This document shows positions 18,015-27,252 of a stretch of 64,000 bases of DNA, in pieces. Position numbers and translations under genes: made by a program. The stretch is from Agrococcus sp. Marseille-Q4369 (lineage in GTDB: Bacteria > Actinomycetota > Actinomycetes > Actinomycetales > Microbacteriaceae), in the NCBI RefSeq assembly GCF_018308945.1, contig NZ_CP070501.1, positions 868,001-932,000 of the forward strand, in the 5' to 3' direction. The stretch's first letter is position 1. Every line of letters starts with the position of its first letter. The notes under the pieces are model-generated. The model was not told the DNA's origin, made no database searches, and was given only the letters and a program-made list of their open reading frames with translations.

Positions 18015-18488
18015 GTGCACGCCGACATCCGCCTCGAGGACCCCGCGTCCGAGCTCGCCCAGTCGCTCCTGCGGGCCTACTTCGCCGATCGCGCGATCAC
18101 GTTCGTCGGCGGTGCCTACACGCCGAAGCCCGCCGATCCCGCGACGCTCCGCGCACCCGAGGGCGCGTTCCTCGTCGTGTGGGACGGCGGCGAGGCGATC
18201 GGATGCGGTGCCCTGCGTCGACTGAGCCCGTCGCGCTTCGAGATCAAGCACCTCTACGTCGCCCCCGCGGGCCGCGGCCGCGGCACCGGCGCGGCGCTGC
18301 TCGCCGCGCTCGAGGCGCGCGCGGTCGAGCTGGGAGCGACGGAGGTCGTGCTCGACACGAACGCGGCGCTCGCACCGGCGAACCGGCTCTACGCCACGCG
18401 CGGCTACGAGTCGATCCCCGCGTACAACGACAACCCCAACGCGACGACCTGGTTCCGGAAGCCGGTCGCCTCCCCGTCCGGAGGCTGA
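18015..18488 (+). CDS. GNAT-family N-acetyltransferase
   Basis: A 157-residue acetyl-CoA-dependent acyltransferase. The acetyl-CoA loop is visible as IKHLYVAPAGRGRGTGAALL (about 77-96), with the Q/RxxGxG/A pattern R-G-R-G-T-G. It is followed by LEARAVELGATEVVLDTN and ANRLYATRGYESIPAYNDNP, typical of small-molecule GNATs. The substrate cannot be told from sequence. The GTG start is fixed by a TACAGT hexamer 6 nt upstream. It diverges from dapB and ends in a repeat-rich region facing the phosphatase gene. Confidence 0.85.
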   Translation: MHADIRLEDPASELAQSLLRAYFADRAITFVGGAYTPKPADPATLRAPEGAFLVVWDGGEAIGCGALRRLSPSRFEIKHLYVAPAGRGRGTGAALLAALEARAVELGATEVVLDTNAALAPANRLYATRGYESIPAYNDNPNATTWFRKPVASPSGG

Positions 18489-18490
18489 GC

Positions 18491-18546
18491 GCCCCAGCCG
18501 CTGGCTGAGCCGGTCCCCGCCGCCCCAGCCGCTGGCTGAGCCGGTC
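18491..18546. repeat. two tandem copies of a 26-bp unit
   Basis: The unit GCCCCAGCCGCTGGCTGAGC followed by CGGTCC occurs twice, at about 18491 and 18521, separated by a few bases. Its core CGCTGGCTGAGCCG is also the left outer arm of the palindromic element that follows. Confidence 0.8.
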
Positions 18547-18642
18547 CGCGCGCGTGAGCGCGCTGACCGTGTCGAAGCCGACTGCTGCGCGGCGAGGCTT
18601 CGACACGCTGTGCGCCTCCGGCGCGCAGCGGCTCAGCCAGCG
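18530..18642. repeat. large imperfect palindrome between convergent genes
   Basis: Outer arms CGCTGGCTGAGCCG (18530-18543) and CGGCTCAGCCAGCG (18629-18642) are exact inverses. Inner arms GTGTCGAAGCC (18569-18579) and GGCTTCGACAC (18596-18606) are also exact inverses. The element could fold into a long interrupted hairpin and may stop transcription from both sides. Its architecture resembles dispersed intergenic repeats of actinomycetes. Confidence 0.75.
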
Positions 18643-18647
18643 AAGGG

Positions 18648-19250
18648 CTAGAAGGGCTGCGGCAGCGGCAGCCCCGTGCGGTCCTCGGGCGGCAGGTGGC
18701 CGAGGTCGTTGTGCACGAGCAGCTGCGGCGGCTTGCCCGTGCGGCGACGGATGATCGTGAGCCCGCAGTTCGCCTGGTTGAGGGCCATCCACTGCCAGTT
18801 CGGCGACTGCATGACCTCGCGCACGAACCAGCCGATCACGAAGTTGTGGGTGACGAGCAGCTCGTTGACATCGCCGCGCGATGGGCGCAGCCAGTGCGCC
18901 ACCGCATCCTGCATCTGCGCCGAGCCCGCCTCGACCTCCGCGGGCCGGACGGCCTTCAGGAAGCCGTGGAACCCGAGGGGCGTGTCCTCCTCGAGCCCCG
19001 AGGGAATGCAGTCGAGCAGCAGCGCCGACTTCTGGAACTCCACCGCCGGCAGTCGCTCCTGCATGATCGCAGCCGTCTCGGTCGCGCGCTGCAGCGGCGA
19101 CGTCCACGCCTGGTCGAACGCGACCCCGGAGAGCCGCTGCGCGATCGCGTGCGCCTGCCGCACCCCTCGACCCGAGAGCCGACCGTCCTCGACCCCGTGC
19201 TCGGCGTCGAGCTGCTCTCCGTGCCGGACGAGGTAGAGCAGGTGCGCCAT
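18648..19250 (-). CDS. histidine phosphatase family protein
   Basis: A 200-residue member of the phosphoglycerate-mutase-like (histidine phosphatase) family. The catalytic LVRHGE motif is at about residues 7-12, with a second histidine region at LLVTHNFVIGW. Residues DQAWTSPLQRATETA match the family's substrate-binding arginine region. The start ATG 19250 has an AAGGA site; the open frame extends upstream but without family similarity. Substrate unknown. It follows the M16 peptidase gene on the same strand with a gap of about 67 bp. Confidence 0.88.
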   Translation of the reverse strand: MAHLLYLVRHGEQLDAEHGVEDGRLSGRGVRQAHAIAQRLSGVAFDQAWTSPLQRATETAAIMQERLPAVEFQKSALLLDCIPSGLEEDTPLGFHGFLKAVRPAEVEAGSAQMQDAVAHWLRPSRGDVNELLVTHNFVIGWFVREVMQSPNWQWMALNQANCGLTIIRRRTGKPPQLLVHNDLGHLPPEDRTGLPLPQPF

Positions 19251-19317
19251 GGAATCCTTCCGCGGGCGCAGCGTCGCGCCCAGGTCGTCCGTGGACGCGC
19301 GGGAGCGCCCTTCGTGA

Positions 19318-20691
19318 TCAGCGGGCGGTGGTGGCCGCCCCTTCCACCGTAGTGCCATCGGGGGACACGACGAGCCCGTCGAGGCCGTCCGGCGCCTGCC
19401 CGACCGCCGAGATCGACCGCGGTCCGGCGGCGAGCTCGGCGACGAGCGCCCGCACGTCCGCGTCGCTCACGCGCTCGATGCGCTCGAGCGTCGCGTCGAC
19501 GTCGAGGAACTCGCCGAGCGTGAGCTCCGCGCGGCCGAGCCGCGACATCCGCGTGTCGGTGTCCTCGAGCGCGAGCGCCGAGCCGCCTGCGAGCTGTCCC
19601 TTCGCGCGGCGCAGCTCCTCGTCGCTCGCGCCGTCGGCGAGCCGCTCGAGCTCGCCGATCATGAGCGACGCGACCTCGAGCGTCTTGCGCGGCGCGCACG
19701 CCGCCGCGAGGCCGACGAGGCCCGCGTCGGCGTAGCCGGACGCGAACGAGTAGACGGAGTATGCGAGCCCGCGCTTCTCGCGGATCTCCTGGAACAGCCG
19801 CGATGACATGCCGGCCCCGAGCACCGCGTTGAGCACCGCCATCGTGCTGCGGCGGGGGTCGGATGCGGTGAGTCCGGGCATGCCGATCATGAGGTTGACC
19901 TGCTCGAGCGGCCGGGCGACGACCGAGAGCCCGCCGGCGCCGGGGACGGCGAGCTCGCGACCGCGGCGCTCGCGCGGCGCGGCCGCGTCGAGCGACCAGC
20001 CGTAGCGGACGAGCGCCTCCTGCAGCTGCAGGGTTGCCGTGTCGTGGTCGACGGCGCCCGCGATCGTGAGGACGAGGTCGCGCGGCGCGTAGTGCTCGGC
20101 GTAGTGCTCGGCGACCCGGTCGCGCGAGACGGCGCGGATCGAGTCGGGCGTGCCGCCGATGGGGCGGCCGAGCGGCGTCTCGGCACCGTGGACGAGCTCG
20201 CTCAGCCGCTCCCCCGCGACGTCCGCGGGATCGTCGTCGGCCATCGCGAGCTCCTCGAGGATGACCTCGCGCTCGTGCTCGAACTCGTCGGGGTCGAGCA
20301 GCGACGACGTCAGCATGTCGGCGAGCACGTCGATCGCCATCGGCAGGTCGACGTCGCGCACCTTCGCGTAGTAGCAGGTGTGCTCCTTCGCGGTGAGCGC
20401 GTTGTGCTCGCCGCCCACCTCGTCGAACGCGACCGCGATGTCGAAGGCGGAGCGGGAGTGGGTGCCCTTGAAGAGCAAGTGCTCGAGGAAGTGGGTCGAG
20501 CCACGCGCGTCGCCCGTCTCGTCGCGCGAGCCGACCGGCACCCAGAAGCCGACCGTCGCGCTCAGCGCGCCCGGCATCTGCTCGGTGAGCACGCGCACGC
20601 CGCTCGGCAGCACGCTGCGGCGCACGACCGCGCCGGCTGCCGCCGCCACGGCGATCTCGGGGACGTCGAGCGGGAGGGGGACAGCAGGCAT
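19318..20691 (-). CDS. M16-family zinc metallopeptidase
   Basis: A 457-residue peptidase of the M16 (pitrilysin/processing peptidase) family. The inverted zinc motif HxxEH is present as HFLEH (residues 67-71), followed by the downstream glutamate region (HEREVILEELA, about 136-146). The second half is the inactive M16 C-terminal domain. The gene lies directly downstream of pnp, a conserved arrangement in Gram-positives. ATG 20691 is preceded by TAGACT at 6 nt, so it is probably transcribed separately from pnp, whose terminator lies in the gap. Confidence 0.92.
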   Translation of the reverse strand: MPAVPLPLDVPEIAVAAAAGAVVRRSVLPSGVRVLTEQMPGALSATVGFWVPVGSRDETGDARGSTHFLEHLLFKGTHSRSAFDIAVAFDEVGGEHNALTAKEHTCYYAKVRDVDLPMAIDVLADMLTSSLLDPDEFEHEREVILEELAMADDDPADVAGERLSELVHGAETPLGRPIGGTPDSIRAVSRDRVAEHYAEHYAPRDLVLTIAGAVDHDTATLQLQEALVRYGWSLDAAAPRERRGRELAVPGAGGLSVVARPLEQVNLMIGMPGLTASDPRRSTMAVLNAVLGAGMSSRLFQEIREKRGLAYSVYSFASGYADAGLVGLAAACAPRKTLEVASLMIGELERLADGASDEELRRAKGQLAGGSALALEDTDTRMSRLGRAELTLGEFLDVDATLERIERVSDADVRALVAELAAGPRSISAVGQAPDGLDGLVVSPDGTTVEGAATTAR

Positions 20692-20697
20692 CCGGCC

Positions 20698-20703
20698 AGT
20701 CTA
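20698..20703 (-). promoter_or_regulatory. -10 element of the M16 peptidase gene
   Basis: TAGACT on the minus strand ends 6 nt before ATG 20691, just after the pnp terminator hairpin. Confidence 0.5.
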
Positions 20704-20717
20704 CGGCCGCGGCATGC

Positions 20718-20753
20718 GAGCAGCCCCCGCCCCGTGAGGGGCGAGGGCTGCTC
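20718..20753 (-). terminator. terminator of pnp
   Basis: A GC-rich stem-loop, GAGCAGCCC-c-CGCCCC / GTGA loop / GGGGCG-a-GGGCTGCTC, lies 10 bp after the pnp stop codon. There is no long U-run, as is common in high-GC genomes. Confidence 0.75.
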
Positions 20754-20763
20754 GGGTGGGTGA

Positions 20764-23055
20764 CTACTCGGCCGAGACCGAGGACACCGAGGAGACGGAC
20801 GAGTCGGCATCGTCGCTCTTCGCCGCGACCGGGGCCACGGGCTCCGAGTCGTCGACGATCTCGAGCGAGAGCTTGCCGCGGTCGTCGATCTTGGTGATCT
20901 CCACCTGGATCTTCTGACCGATCGAGACCACGTCGTCGACGTTCTCGATGCGCTTGCCGCCGTTGAGCGCGCGCATGGCGGTCACGTGCAGCAGGCCGTC
21001 GCGGCCCGGCAGCAGCGAGACGAAGGCGCCGAACGACGCGGTCTTGACGACCGTGCCGAGGTAGCGCTCGCCGAGCTCGGGGTTGAGCGGGTTGGCGATC
21101 GCGTTGACCGCGGCGCGCGCGGCCTCCGCCGAGGGACCGTCGACGGCGCCGATGTAGACGACGCCCGTGTCCTCGATCGAGATCTGGGCGCCCGTGTCGT
21201 CCTGGATCTGGTTGATCGTCTTGCCCTTGGGGCCGATGAGCTCGCCGATCTTGTCGACCGGGATCTGCACGCTGATGACGCGAGGCGCAGTCGGCGCCAT
21301 CTCGTCGGGAGCGTCGATGGCGGCGTTCAGGACCTCGAGGATCTTCGTGCGCGCCTCCTTCGCCTGCGTGAGCGCGCCAGCCAGCACCGAGGCGGGGATG
21401 CCCGAGAGCTTCGTGTCGAGCTGGATGGCCGTGATGAAGTCGGGCGTGCCTGCGACCTTGAAGTCCATGTCGCCGAGCGCGTCCTCGGCGCCGAGGATGT
21501 CGGTGAGCGCCGCGTAGCGGGTCTCACCGTCGACCTCGTCGGTCACGAGGCCCATCGCGATGCCCGCGACGGGCGCCTTGAGCGGCACGCCGGCGTTGAG
21601 CAGCGCGAGCGTCGAGGCGCACACCGAGCCCATCGACGTCGAGCCGTTCGAGCCGAGCGCCTCCGAGACCTGGCGGATCGCGTAGGGGAACTCCTCGCGG
21701 CTCGGCAGCACGGGCACGATCGCCCGCTCGGCGAGCGCGCCGTGGCCGATCTCGCGGCGCTTCGGGCTGCCGACGCGGCCCGTCTCGCCCGTCGAGTACG
21801 GCGGGAAGTTGTAGTTGTGCATGTAGCGCTTGCTCGTCACGGGGCTCAGCGAGTCGATCTGCTGCTCGAGCTTGAGCATGTTGAGCGTCGTGATGCCCAT
21901 GATCTGCGTCTCGCCGCGCTGGAAGATCGCGGAGCCGTGCACGCGCGGCACCACCGCGACCTCGGCGTCGAGCGGGCGGATGTCGGCGGGGCCGCGACCG
22001 TCGATGCGGATGCCGTCGGTCAGGATGCGCCCGCGGACGACCTCCTTCGTGACCGCCTTGTAGGCGCCCGAGACCTGCGTCGCGATGACGGCTTCGAGCT
22101 CGCCGCGCTCGATGCGCTCGTTGATCTGCTGCTTGACCTGCTCCTTGAGCTGGTCGTCGGCCGACTGGCGCTCGAGCTTGTCGGCGATGCGGTAGACCTC
22201 GCCGAGGCGCTCTGCCGCGAGCTCGTGGACGGCCGCGAAGGCCTCGTCCGAGTACGGCGGGAACAGCGGGTACTGCTGCGTCTCCTTCGCGGCGGTCTTC
22301 GCGACCTGCTCCTGCGCGGCGACGAGCTGCTTGATGAAGGGCTTCGAGGCCTCGAGGCCCTCGGCGACGACCTCCTCGGTCGGCTTCTGCGCGCCGCCCT
22401 CGATGAGGTTCCAGGCGTTGTCGGTCGCCTCTGCCTCGACCATCATGATCGCGACGTCCTCGCTGCCGTCGGCAGCGGTGACGACGCGGCCCGCGACGAC
22501 CATGTTGAACACGGCCTGCTCGAGCTGCGAGTGCTTCGGGAACGCGACCCACTGGCCGTCGATGAGCGCGACGCGCACGCCGCCGATCGGGCCGTCGAAG
22601 GGCAGGCCCGAGAGCTGCGTCGACATGGACGCGGCATTGATGGCGAGCACGTCGTAGAGCTCGTCGGGCTCGATCGCGAGCACCGTGATGACGACCTGGA
22701 CCTCGTTGCGGATGCCCTCGACGAACGAGGGGCGCAGCGGCCGGTCGATGAGACGGCACGTGAGGATCGCGTCGGTCGACGGACGGCCCTCGCGGCGGAA
22801 GAACGAGCCGGGGATGCGGCCCGCGGCGTACATGCGCTCCTCGACGTCCACCGTGAGCGGGAAGAAGTCGAACGAGTCCTTGGGGTGCTTCGAGACGCTC
22901 GTGGCGCTCAGCAGCATCGTCTCCTCGTCGATGTACGCGACGGCCGAGCCCTGCGCCTGCTGCGCGAGGCGGCCGGTCTCGAAGCGGACGGTGCGGGTGC
23001 CGAAGCGGCCGTTGTCGATGACGGCCTCGGCGAATGTGATCTCAGGACCTTCCAT
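20764..23055 (-). CDS. pnp: Polyribonucleotide nucleotidyltransferase (PNPase)
   Basis: PNPase degrades RNA 3'-5' phosphorolytically; in actinomycetes the same enzyme can make pppGpp-type products and tails. The 763-residue protein has two RNase PH domains around a helical linker, a KH domain (about 595-650, with [17 protein letters not shown]) and an S1 domain (about 665-735). A Ser/Val-rich acidic tail closes the protein. ATG 23055 is preferred over 23091 because GGAGAGG precedes it and the protein then starts [11 protein letters not shown], as in relatives. rpsO lies upstream, the conserved order. Confidence 0.97.
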   Translation of the reverse strand: MEGPEITFAEAVIDNGRFGTRTVRFETGRLAQQAQGSAVAYIDEETMLLSATSVSKHPKDSFDFFPLTVDVEERMYAAGRIPGSFFRREGRPSTDAILTCRLIDRPLRPSFVEGIRNEVQVVITVLAIEPDELYDVLAINAASMSTQLSGLPFDGPIGGVRVALIDGQWVAFPKHSQLEQAVFNMVVAGRVVTAADGSEDVAIMMVEAEATDNAWNLIEGGAQKPTEEVVAEGLEASKPFIKQLVAAQEQVAKTAAKETQQYPLFPPYSDEAFAAVHELAAERLGEVYRIADKLERQSADDQLKEQVKQQINERIERGELEAVIATQVSGAYKAVTKEVVRGRILTDGIRIDGRGPADIRPLDAEVAVVPRVHGSAIFQRGETQIMGITTLNMLKLEQQIDSLSPVTSKRYMHNYNFPPYSTGETGRVGSPKRREIGHGALAERAIVPVLPSREEFPYAIRQVSEALGSNGSTSMGSVCASTLALLNAGVPLKAPVAGIAMGLVTDEVDGETRYAALTDILGAEDALGDMDFKVAGTPDFITAIQLDTKLSGIPASVLAGALTQAKEARTKILEVLNAAIDAPDEMAPTAPRVISVQIPVDKIGELIGPKGKTINQIQDDTGAQISIEDTGVVYIGAVDGPSAEAARAAVNAIANPLNPELGERYLGTVVKTASFGAFVSLLPGRDGLLHVTAMRALNGGKRIENVDDVVSIGQKIQVEITKIDDRGKLSLEIVDDSEPVAPVAAKSDDADSSVSSVSSVSAE

Positions 23056-23274
23056 GAAGGGCCTCTCCTCTCCTGTGCCCTGCGGGGGCACGACATGTCA
23101 GTCGTGCGCTTCGCCTGCGCGGAGTGGTCATCAGTGGAGAGCGTCGAAGGATGCTTCGCCGCCCTCCACCAACGACCAGCTCAGAGCGGGTGCGAATGGG
23201 CGCACGACGACCGCGACTCGCGGTCTCGGCAAGGCTACCGCACGAATCCCCGAATCGGCAGGAAGCATGACGAA

Positions 23275-23300
23275 GGGCCGCCCCCTCGCGGGGACGGCCC
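23275..23300 (-). terminator. terminator/attenuator after rpsO
   Basis: A hairpin with arms GGGCCG-c-CCCC and GGGG-a-CGGCCC lies about 25 bp after the rpsO stop codon. It separates rpsO from pnp. The remaining about 220 bp before pnp shows no gene or other clear element. Confidence 0.7.
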
Positions 23301-23324
23301 AGTCGTGAAGCGCTCGAAGCCGGT

Positions 23325-23594
23325 CTAGCGGCGGAGCCCCAGTCGCTCGATCAGCGAGCGGTAGCGCTCGATGTCGACGTCCTGGAGGTAGCCGAGCAGG
23401 CGACGGCGCTGACCCACGAGCAGCAGCAGGCCACGACGCGAGTGGTGGTCGTGCTTGTGCGTCTTCAGGTGCTCGGTGAGGTCCTTGATGCGGCGCGACA
23501 GCATCGCGACCTGCACCTCGGGGCTCCCGGTGTCACCCTCGTGGGTGGCGAACTCCTCGATGATGGACTTCTTGATCTCTGCATTCAGGCCCAT
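23325..23594 (-). CDS. rpsO: 30S ribosomal protein S15
   Basis: An 89-residue S15, the normal length. It binds 16S rRNA early in 30S assembly. Typical motifs are [14 protein letters not shown] (about 15-28), [18 protein letters not shown] (about 38-55) and [21 protein letters not shown] ribosome site precedes the ATG at 23594. In the roughly 100 bp upstream, TAGCAT is a possible -10. It is followed by a hairpin and then pnp. Confidence 0.98.
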   Translation of the reverse strand: MGLNAEIKKSIIEEFATHEGDTGSPEVQVAMLSRRIKDLTEHLKTHKHDHHSRRGLLLLVGQRRRLLGYLQDVDIERYRSLIERLGLRR

Positions 23595-23691
23595 GCGGAA
23601 CCCCTCTCTCCTCGCAGCGCGGTGCCCATGCCCGATGCATGAGCGCTCTGGATCCGCGGCCGGTCAACGGCAACCTCACGATGCTACCAGG

Positions 23692-24942
23692 TCAGGGGCG
23701 CGGCGGTCGAGGCGGCATGGCGCCGTACCGCTGCACCGGCCCCTGCCCGACAGGCATCCGCTCCCCCGCGGTGAGCGGCACCGGCTGGCCGATCGCGGCG
23801 CTCGCCATCGTGCGGCGATGGTGCATGAGGTCGGCGAGCAGCGTCGCCTCATCGGCGACGAGGCGGGAGCGGGCGCGCTCGCGGCCGAGCAGCGCGTGCT
23901 GCCGGTGGTTGGCGAGCCGCGTCGCCGTCTGGATGTAGTCGCGCATCGCCCTGCGGAGGCCGCGCGAGCGCGCCCACTCCATGAGCGCCGCGCGCCCCTC
24001 GCTCGAGGCGAGCCGATCGACCTCCTCGCTCGAGAACCAGCCGGCGCGCCCGTAGTCGTCGAGCCGCAGCCGCGTGAGCTTGATCTCCTGCCGCAGCAGC
24101 AGCCAGACCGCGACCGCCGCGAGCACGCACAGCGGCACCTGGACGACGAGGTAGTAGACGAAGAAGCCGACCGTGCCGCCCGGCACCCACCAGCTCGCGG
24201 AGTTCCAGAGCGCGTGGAGCGCCGCCGAGACGAACCAGCCGGCCGGGCCGGCGACGAGGATCCACCAGCGGGAGCGCAGCCGCGCGGCGAAGCCGAGCGC
24301 GAGCCCGATGCCGACCGCGGTGAAGATCGCGTGCGTGAGCGGGCTCATGATGCCGCGCAGGAAGAAGATGAACGAGCCGTCGCCGCTCTCGGCGAGCGAG
24401 GTGCCGAAGTAGAGGATGTTCTCGGTGAAGGCGAAGCCCGCCGCCGACAGCGCCGCGATCACGACGCCGTCGACGGGCCCGTCGAAGCTGCGCCGGAAGA
24501 ACAGGAACATGATCGCGACCGGCACGCCCTTCCACAGCTCCTCGGTCACCGGCGCCTGGATGACGGTCGCGTAGAGCTCGAACTGCTCGGGCGACCGCAG
24601 GAAGGGCGCGACGAGCGGCTCGAGCACGAAGCCGTTGAGCACGAGGGTCAGCAGCACCGCCGCGATGGCGCCCCACAGCGCCGCGAACCACAGCGCGACG
24701 CGCGGCTCCGGCTCCCAGCGGTCGATCGCGAGCACCGCCCACAGCACGAAGCCGAGCGGCACGAGGGCCATGACCCCCGACGCCGCCACGAGCAGCGGGC
24801 TGCCGATCGCGCCGCCGAGGAACCAGATGACGACGAAGGAGGCGAGCGCGAGCACGCCGATGCCGACGAGGCCGAGCACGAGCCCGGCGCTCGGGCCCTC
24901 CTGGCGTCGCAGGGGCGAGAGCGACGACGTGGTGGCGTTCAC
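23692..24942 (-). CDS. PrsW-family intramembrane metalloprotease
   Basis: A 416-residue polytopic membrane protein, about 8-9 helices, of the PrsW family. These enzymes cleave membrane proteins such as anti-sigma factors. The family's acidic motifs are visible: VTEELWKG (E-E-x2-K), FAFTENILY (F-x3-E) and a histidine motif LTHAIFT. The soluble C-terminal third (about 320-416) is basic with many arginines and carries no known domain. A GTG at 24942 is preceded by TACGCT at 6 nt. No sigma or anti-sigma gene is adjacent, so its target is unknown. Confidence 0.88.
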   Translation of the reverse strand: MNATTSSLSPLRRQEGPSAGLVLGLVGIGVLALASFVVIWFLGGAIGSPLLVAASGVMALVPLGFVLWAVLAIDRWEPEPRVALWFAALWGAIAAVLLTLVLNGFVLEPLVAPFLRSPEQFELYATVIQAPVTEELWKGVPVAIMFLFFRRSFDGPVDGVVIAALSAAGFAFTENILYFGTSLAESGDGSFIFFLRGIMSPLTHAIFTAVGIGLALGFAARLRSRWWILVAGPAGWFVSAALHALWNSASWWVPGGTVGFFVYYLVVQVPLCVLAAVAVWLLLRQEIKLTRLRLDDYGRAGWFSSEEVDRLASSEGRAALMEWARSRGLRRAMRDYIQTATRLANHRQHALLGRERARSRLVADEATLLADLMHHRRTMASAAIGQPVPLTAGERMPVGQGPVQRYGAMPPRPPRP

Positions 24943-24948
24943 CCCGCG

Positions 24949-24954
24949 AGCGTA
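24949..24954 (-). promoter_or_regulatory. -10 element of the PrsW-like gene
   Basis: TACGCT on the minus strand ends 6 nt before GTG 24942. Confidence 0.5.
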
Positions 24955-24973
24955 CCGAGCGGCGACCTGCGGA

Positions 24974-26470
24974 TCAGCGCTGCTCGTCGGGCACGATCAC
25001 CGGGATCGCCGCGGTCGCCGGGTGCAGGCCCGAGAGGCGCGCCGGCTCGAGCAGCTTCTCCACCCGCTCGCGCTCCATGAGGCCCGCCTCGACGACGAGG
25101 TCGGCGATCGACTTGCTGCCCGTGAGCGCCTCCTTCGCGAGCTGCGCGGAGGCCGCGTAGCCGAGGTAGGGCGTGAGCGCGGTCACGACGCCGACGGAGC
25201 TGCCGACCATGAGGTCGAGCCGCTCGTGGTTCGCCTCGATGCCGTCGACGCAGTTGACGCGCAGCGTGAGGCACGCCTGCGTCATCCAGTGCAGGCTCTG
25301 CAGGATCGAGTGGGCGATGACGGGCTCGAACGCGTTGAGCTGCAGCTGGCCGCCCTCGGATGCCGCGGTCACCGTCGCGTCGGAGCCGATGACGGCGAAC
25401 GCCACCTGGTTGACGACCTCGGGGATGACCGGGTTGACCTTGCCGGGCATGATCGACGACCCGGCCTGCTTCGCGGGCAGGAAGATCTCGCCGAAACCGG
25501 CCTGCGGGCCCGATGAGAGCAGGCGCAGGTCGTTGCAGATCTTCGAGAGCTTCACGGCGGCGCGCTTGAGCGTGCCGGAGACGAGCATGAACACGCCCGT
25601 GTCGCTCGTCGCCTCGATGAGGTCGGCGGCGGGCACGATCGGCAGGCCCGTGAGCTCTGCGAGGTGGCGCGAGGCGGCTTCGGCGTAGCGCGGGTCGGCG
25701 GTGATGCCGGTGCCGATCGCGGTCGCGCCGAGGTTGACCTCGCCGAGCCACTTGATGGTCTCCTCGAGCCGGTCGTAGTCCTCGCGCAGCGTCACCGCGA
25801 AGCCGCGGAACTCCTGCCCGAGCGTCATCGGCACGGCGTCCTGCAGCTGCGTGCGGCCGACCTTGAGCACGTCCCGGAACTCGACCGCCTTGCGGTCGAA
25901 CGCATCCGCGAGCCTCGCGAGCTCGTCGAGCAGGCGCCGGAGCGTGAAGGCCATCGCGACCTTGATCGACGTCGGGTACGTGTCGTTCGTCGACTGCGAG
26001 CGGTTGACGTCGTCGATCGGGTGGAAGTGCTCGTACTGCCCCTTCTGGTGCCCGAGCTCGACGAGGCACGCGTTGGCGATGACCTCGTTGGTGTTCATGT
26101 TGGTCGAGGTGCCCGCGCCGCCCTGGATGACGCCGACCTTGAACTGGTCGTGCAGCTCTCCTCCGCGGATGCGGATGCAGACGCGGTCGATGAGGTCGGC
26201 CTTGTCGGGGTCGAGCACGCCGATCTCGCGATTGGCGCGCGCGCACGCCTGCTTGACGACCGCGAGGGCGTTCACGAGGTCGGAGTAGACCGAGATGGAG
26301 CGGCCCGTGATGGGGAAGTTGATGAGGGCGCGCTCGGTGTGGATGCCCCAGTAGGCGTCGGCGGGCACCGGCAGCTCGCCGAGCGAGTCGCGCTCGAGGC
26401 GAGTGGGGCCGGCGTAGTGGCGCTCGCCCTGCGGGGCGGGGTCGAGCTTGTACTGGGGCGTGTCGGTCAC
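24974..26470 (-). CDS. aspA: Aspartate ammonia-lyase (aspartase)
   Basis: A 498-residue member of the fumarase/aspartase superfamily, which converts aspartate to fumarate and ammonia. The superfamily signature GSSIMPGKVNP (about 347-357) is intact, with the GGAGTSTNMNTNEV and VGRTQLQDAVP regions before it. The N-terminal 25 residues are an extension compared with E. coli AspA. The sequence resembles aspartase more than class II fumarase (TSTNMNTNEVIAN, SQSTNDTYPT), but the substrate remains an inference. A GTG start at 26470 has AAGGAG upstream. Neighbours suggest no specific operon. Confidence 0.9.
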   Translation of the reverse strand: MTDTPQYKLDPAPQGERHYAGPTRLERDSLGELPVPADAYWGIHTERALINFPITGRSISVYSDLVNALAVVKQACARANREIGVLDPDKADLIDRVCIRIRGGELHDQFKVGVIQGGAGTSTNMNTNEVIANACLVELGHQKGQYEHFHPIDDVNRSQSTNDTYPTSIKVAMAFTLRRLLDELARLADAFDRKAVEFRDVLKVGRTQLQDAVPMTLGQEFRGFAVTLREDYDRLEETIKWLGEVNLGATAIGTGITADPRYAEAASRHLAELTGLPIVPAADLIEATSDTGVFMLVSGTLKRAAVKLSKICNDLRLLSSGPQAGFGEIFLPAKQAGSSIMPGKVNPVIPEVVNQVAFAVIGSDATVTAASEGGQLQLNAFEPVIAHSILQSLHWMTQACLTLRVNCVDGIEANHERLDLMVGSSVGVVTALTPYLGYAASAQLAKEALTGSKSIADLVVEAGLMERERVEKLLEPARLSGLHPATAAIPVIVPDEQR

Positions 26471-26574
26471 GGTGGCTCCTTTGCCATGGGGGCGCGCCGA
26501 TCGGGCGCGGTGGCGTGCGTGGGGGCGGGGTTCTCCCGGGCCCGAGCCTAGCCCGCGCGCATGGTCGGCGCGGG

Positions 26575-26580
26575 TATCGT
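26575..26580 (+). promoter_or_regulatory. -10 element of the lipoprotein gene at 26587
   Basis: TATCGT ends 6 nt before GTG 26587, supporting the lipoprotein start over an upstream in-frame ATG at 26515. Confidence 0.5.
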
Positions 26581-26586
26581 GCTGGG

Positions 26587-27252
26587 GTGCATCGCCTGAC
26601 CCTCCCCGTCGCCGCCCTCGCCGCGCTCGCGCTCGTCGGCTGCTCGTCGACCGCCCCGGAGCCGAGCGCGGAGCCGACGCCGGTGCCGACCGTGCTCGGG
26701 CCGCTGCCCGGTGCGGACGAGCCCGGCGCGGACGAGCCCGGTGCGGACGAGCCCGGCGCGAGCGAGTCGCCGGTGACGGCCGAGGGCGACCCGGACGCGC
26801 CCGAGGGCTACCCCATCGCGCCGCCGACCGAGTTCCCCGAGTGCGCCGACATCGAGGGCGCGGTCGCCGAGCTCACGAGCGGCCTCTCGTTCGACCAGGC
26901 GGCGAGCGACGCGCAGGACCAGGAGGACATCGCGGTCGAGCGGCAGTGCGCGTGGACCGCTGGCGACGACACGCTGCGCCTCACCCTCAGCGGCATCACC
27001 TTCGCGCCCGACGAGCTCGTCGCGCTCTCGAGCTCGCGCCTCATCGTTCCCGACGCGGGCGCGAACGAGCGCGGGCTGTTCGTGATGGGCGTCGGCGAGC
27101 CGCCGGTGCTGAGCGAGCGGTTCGCGGGCACCGTCAATCTCTTCGACCAGTTCGAGACGGTCTCGGTCGGCTGGGACGGCGGCGAGGCCGCGTTCACGGG
27201 CCAGCAGGCCGTCGACGCCGCCGTCGCGGTGCACGAGGTCATCCGCGACTAG
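26587..27252 (+). CDS. secreted lipoprotein with PGADE repeats
   Basis: A 221-residue predicted lipoprotein. The signal peptide ends in the lipobox LVGC (cysteine at about residue 19). A Pro/Glu/Ala linker follows (about 20-70) that includes four PGADE-like pentapeptides from a 15-bp tandem repeat. The C-terminal domain (about 75-221) has two cysteines (FPECADI, ERQCAWT) and no family I recognise. The GTG start is chosen because it gives a compact signal peptide and follows TATCGT by 6 nt. It converges on kynU, the stop codons overlapping by 4 bp. Confidence 0.82.
   Translation: MHRLTLPVAALAALALVGCSSTAPEPSAEPTPVPTVLGPLPGADEPGADEPGADEPGASESPVTAEGDPDAPEGYPIAPPTEFPECADIEGAVAELTSGLSFDQAASDAQDQEDIAVERQCAWTAGDDTLRLTLSGITFAPDELVALSSSRLIVPDAGANERGLFVMGVGEPPVLSERFAGTVNLFDQFETVSVGWDGGEAAFTGQQAVDAAVAVHEVIRD
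26707..26766 (+). repeat. four 15-bp tandem units coding for PGADE
   Basis: CCCGGYGCGGACGAG occurs three times and once more in altered form (CCCGGCGCGAGCGAG), in frame in the lipoprotein linker. Such repeats can change copy number without breaking the frame. Confidence 0.85.

Noticed and set aside
20986-23328. A 780-codon plus-strand frame opposite pnp
   Set aside because: The same GC-driven antisense effect; pnp on the minus strand matches its family over the full length.
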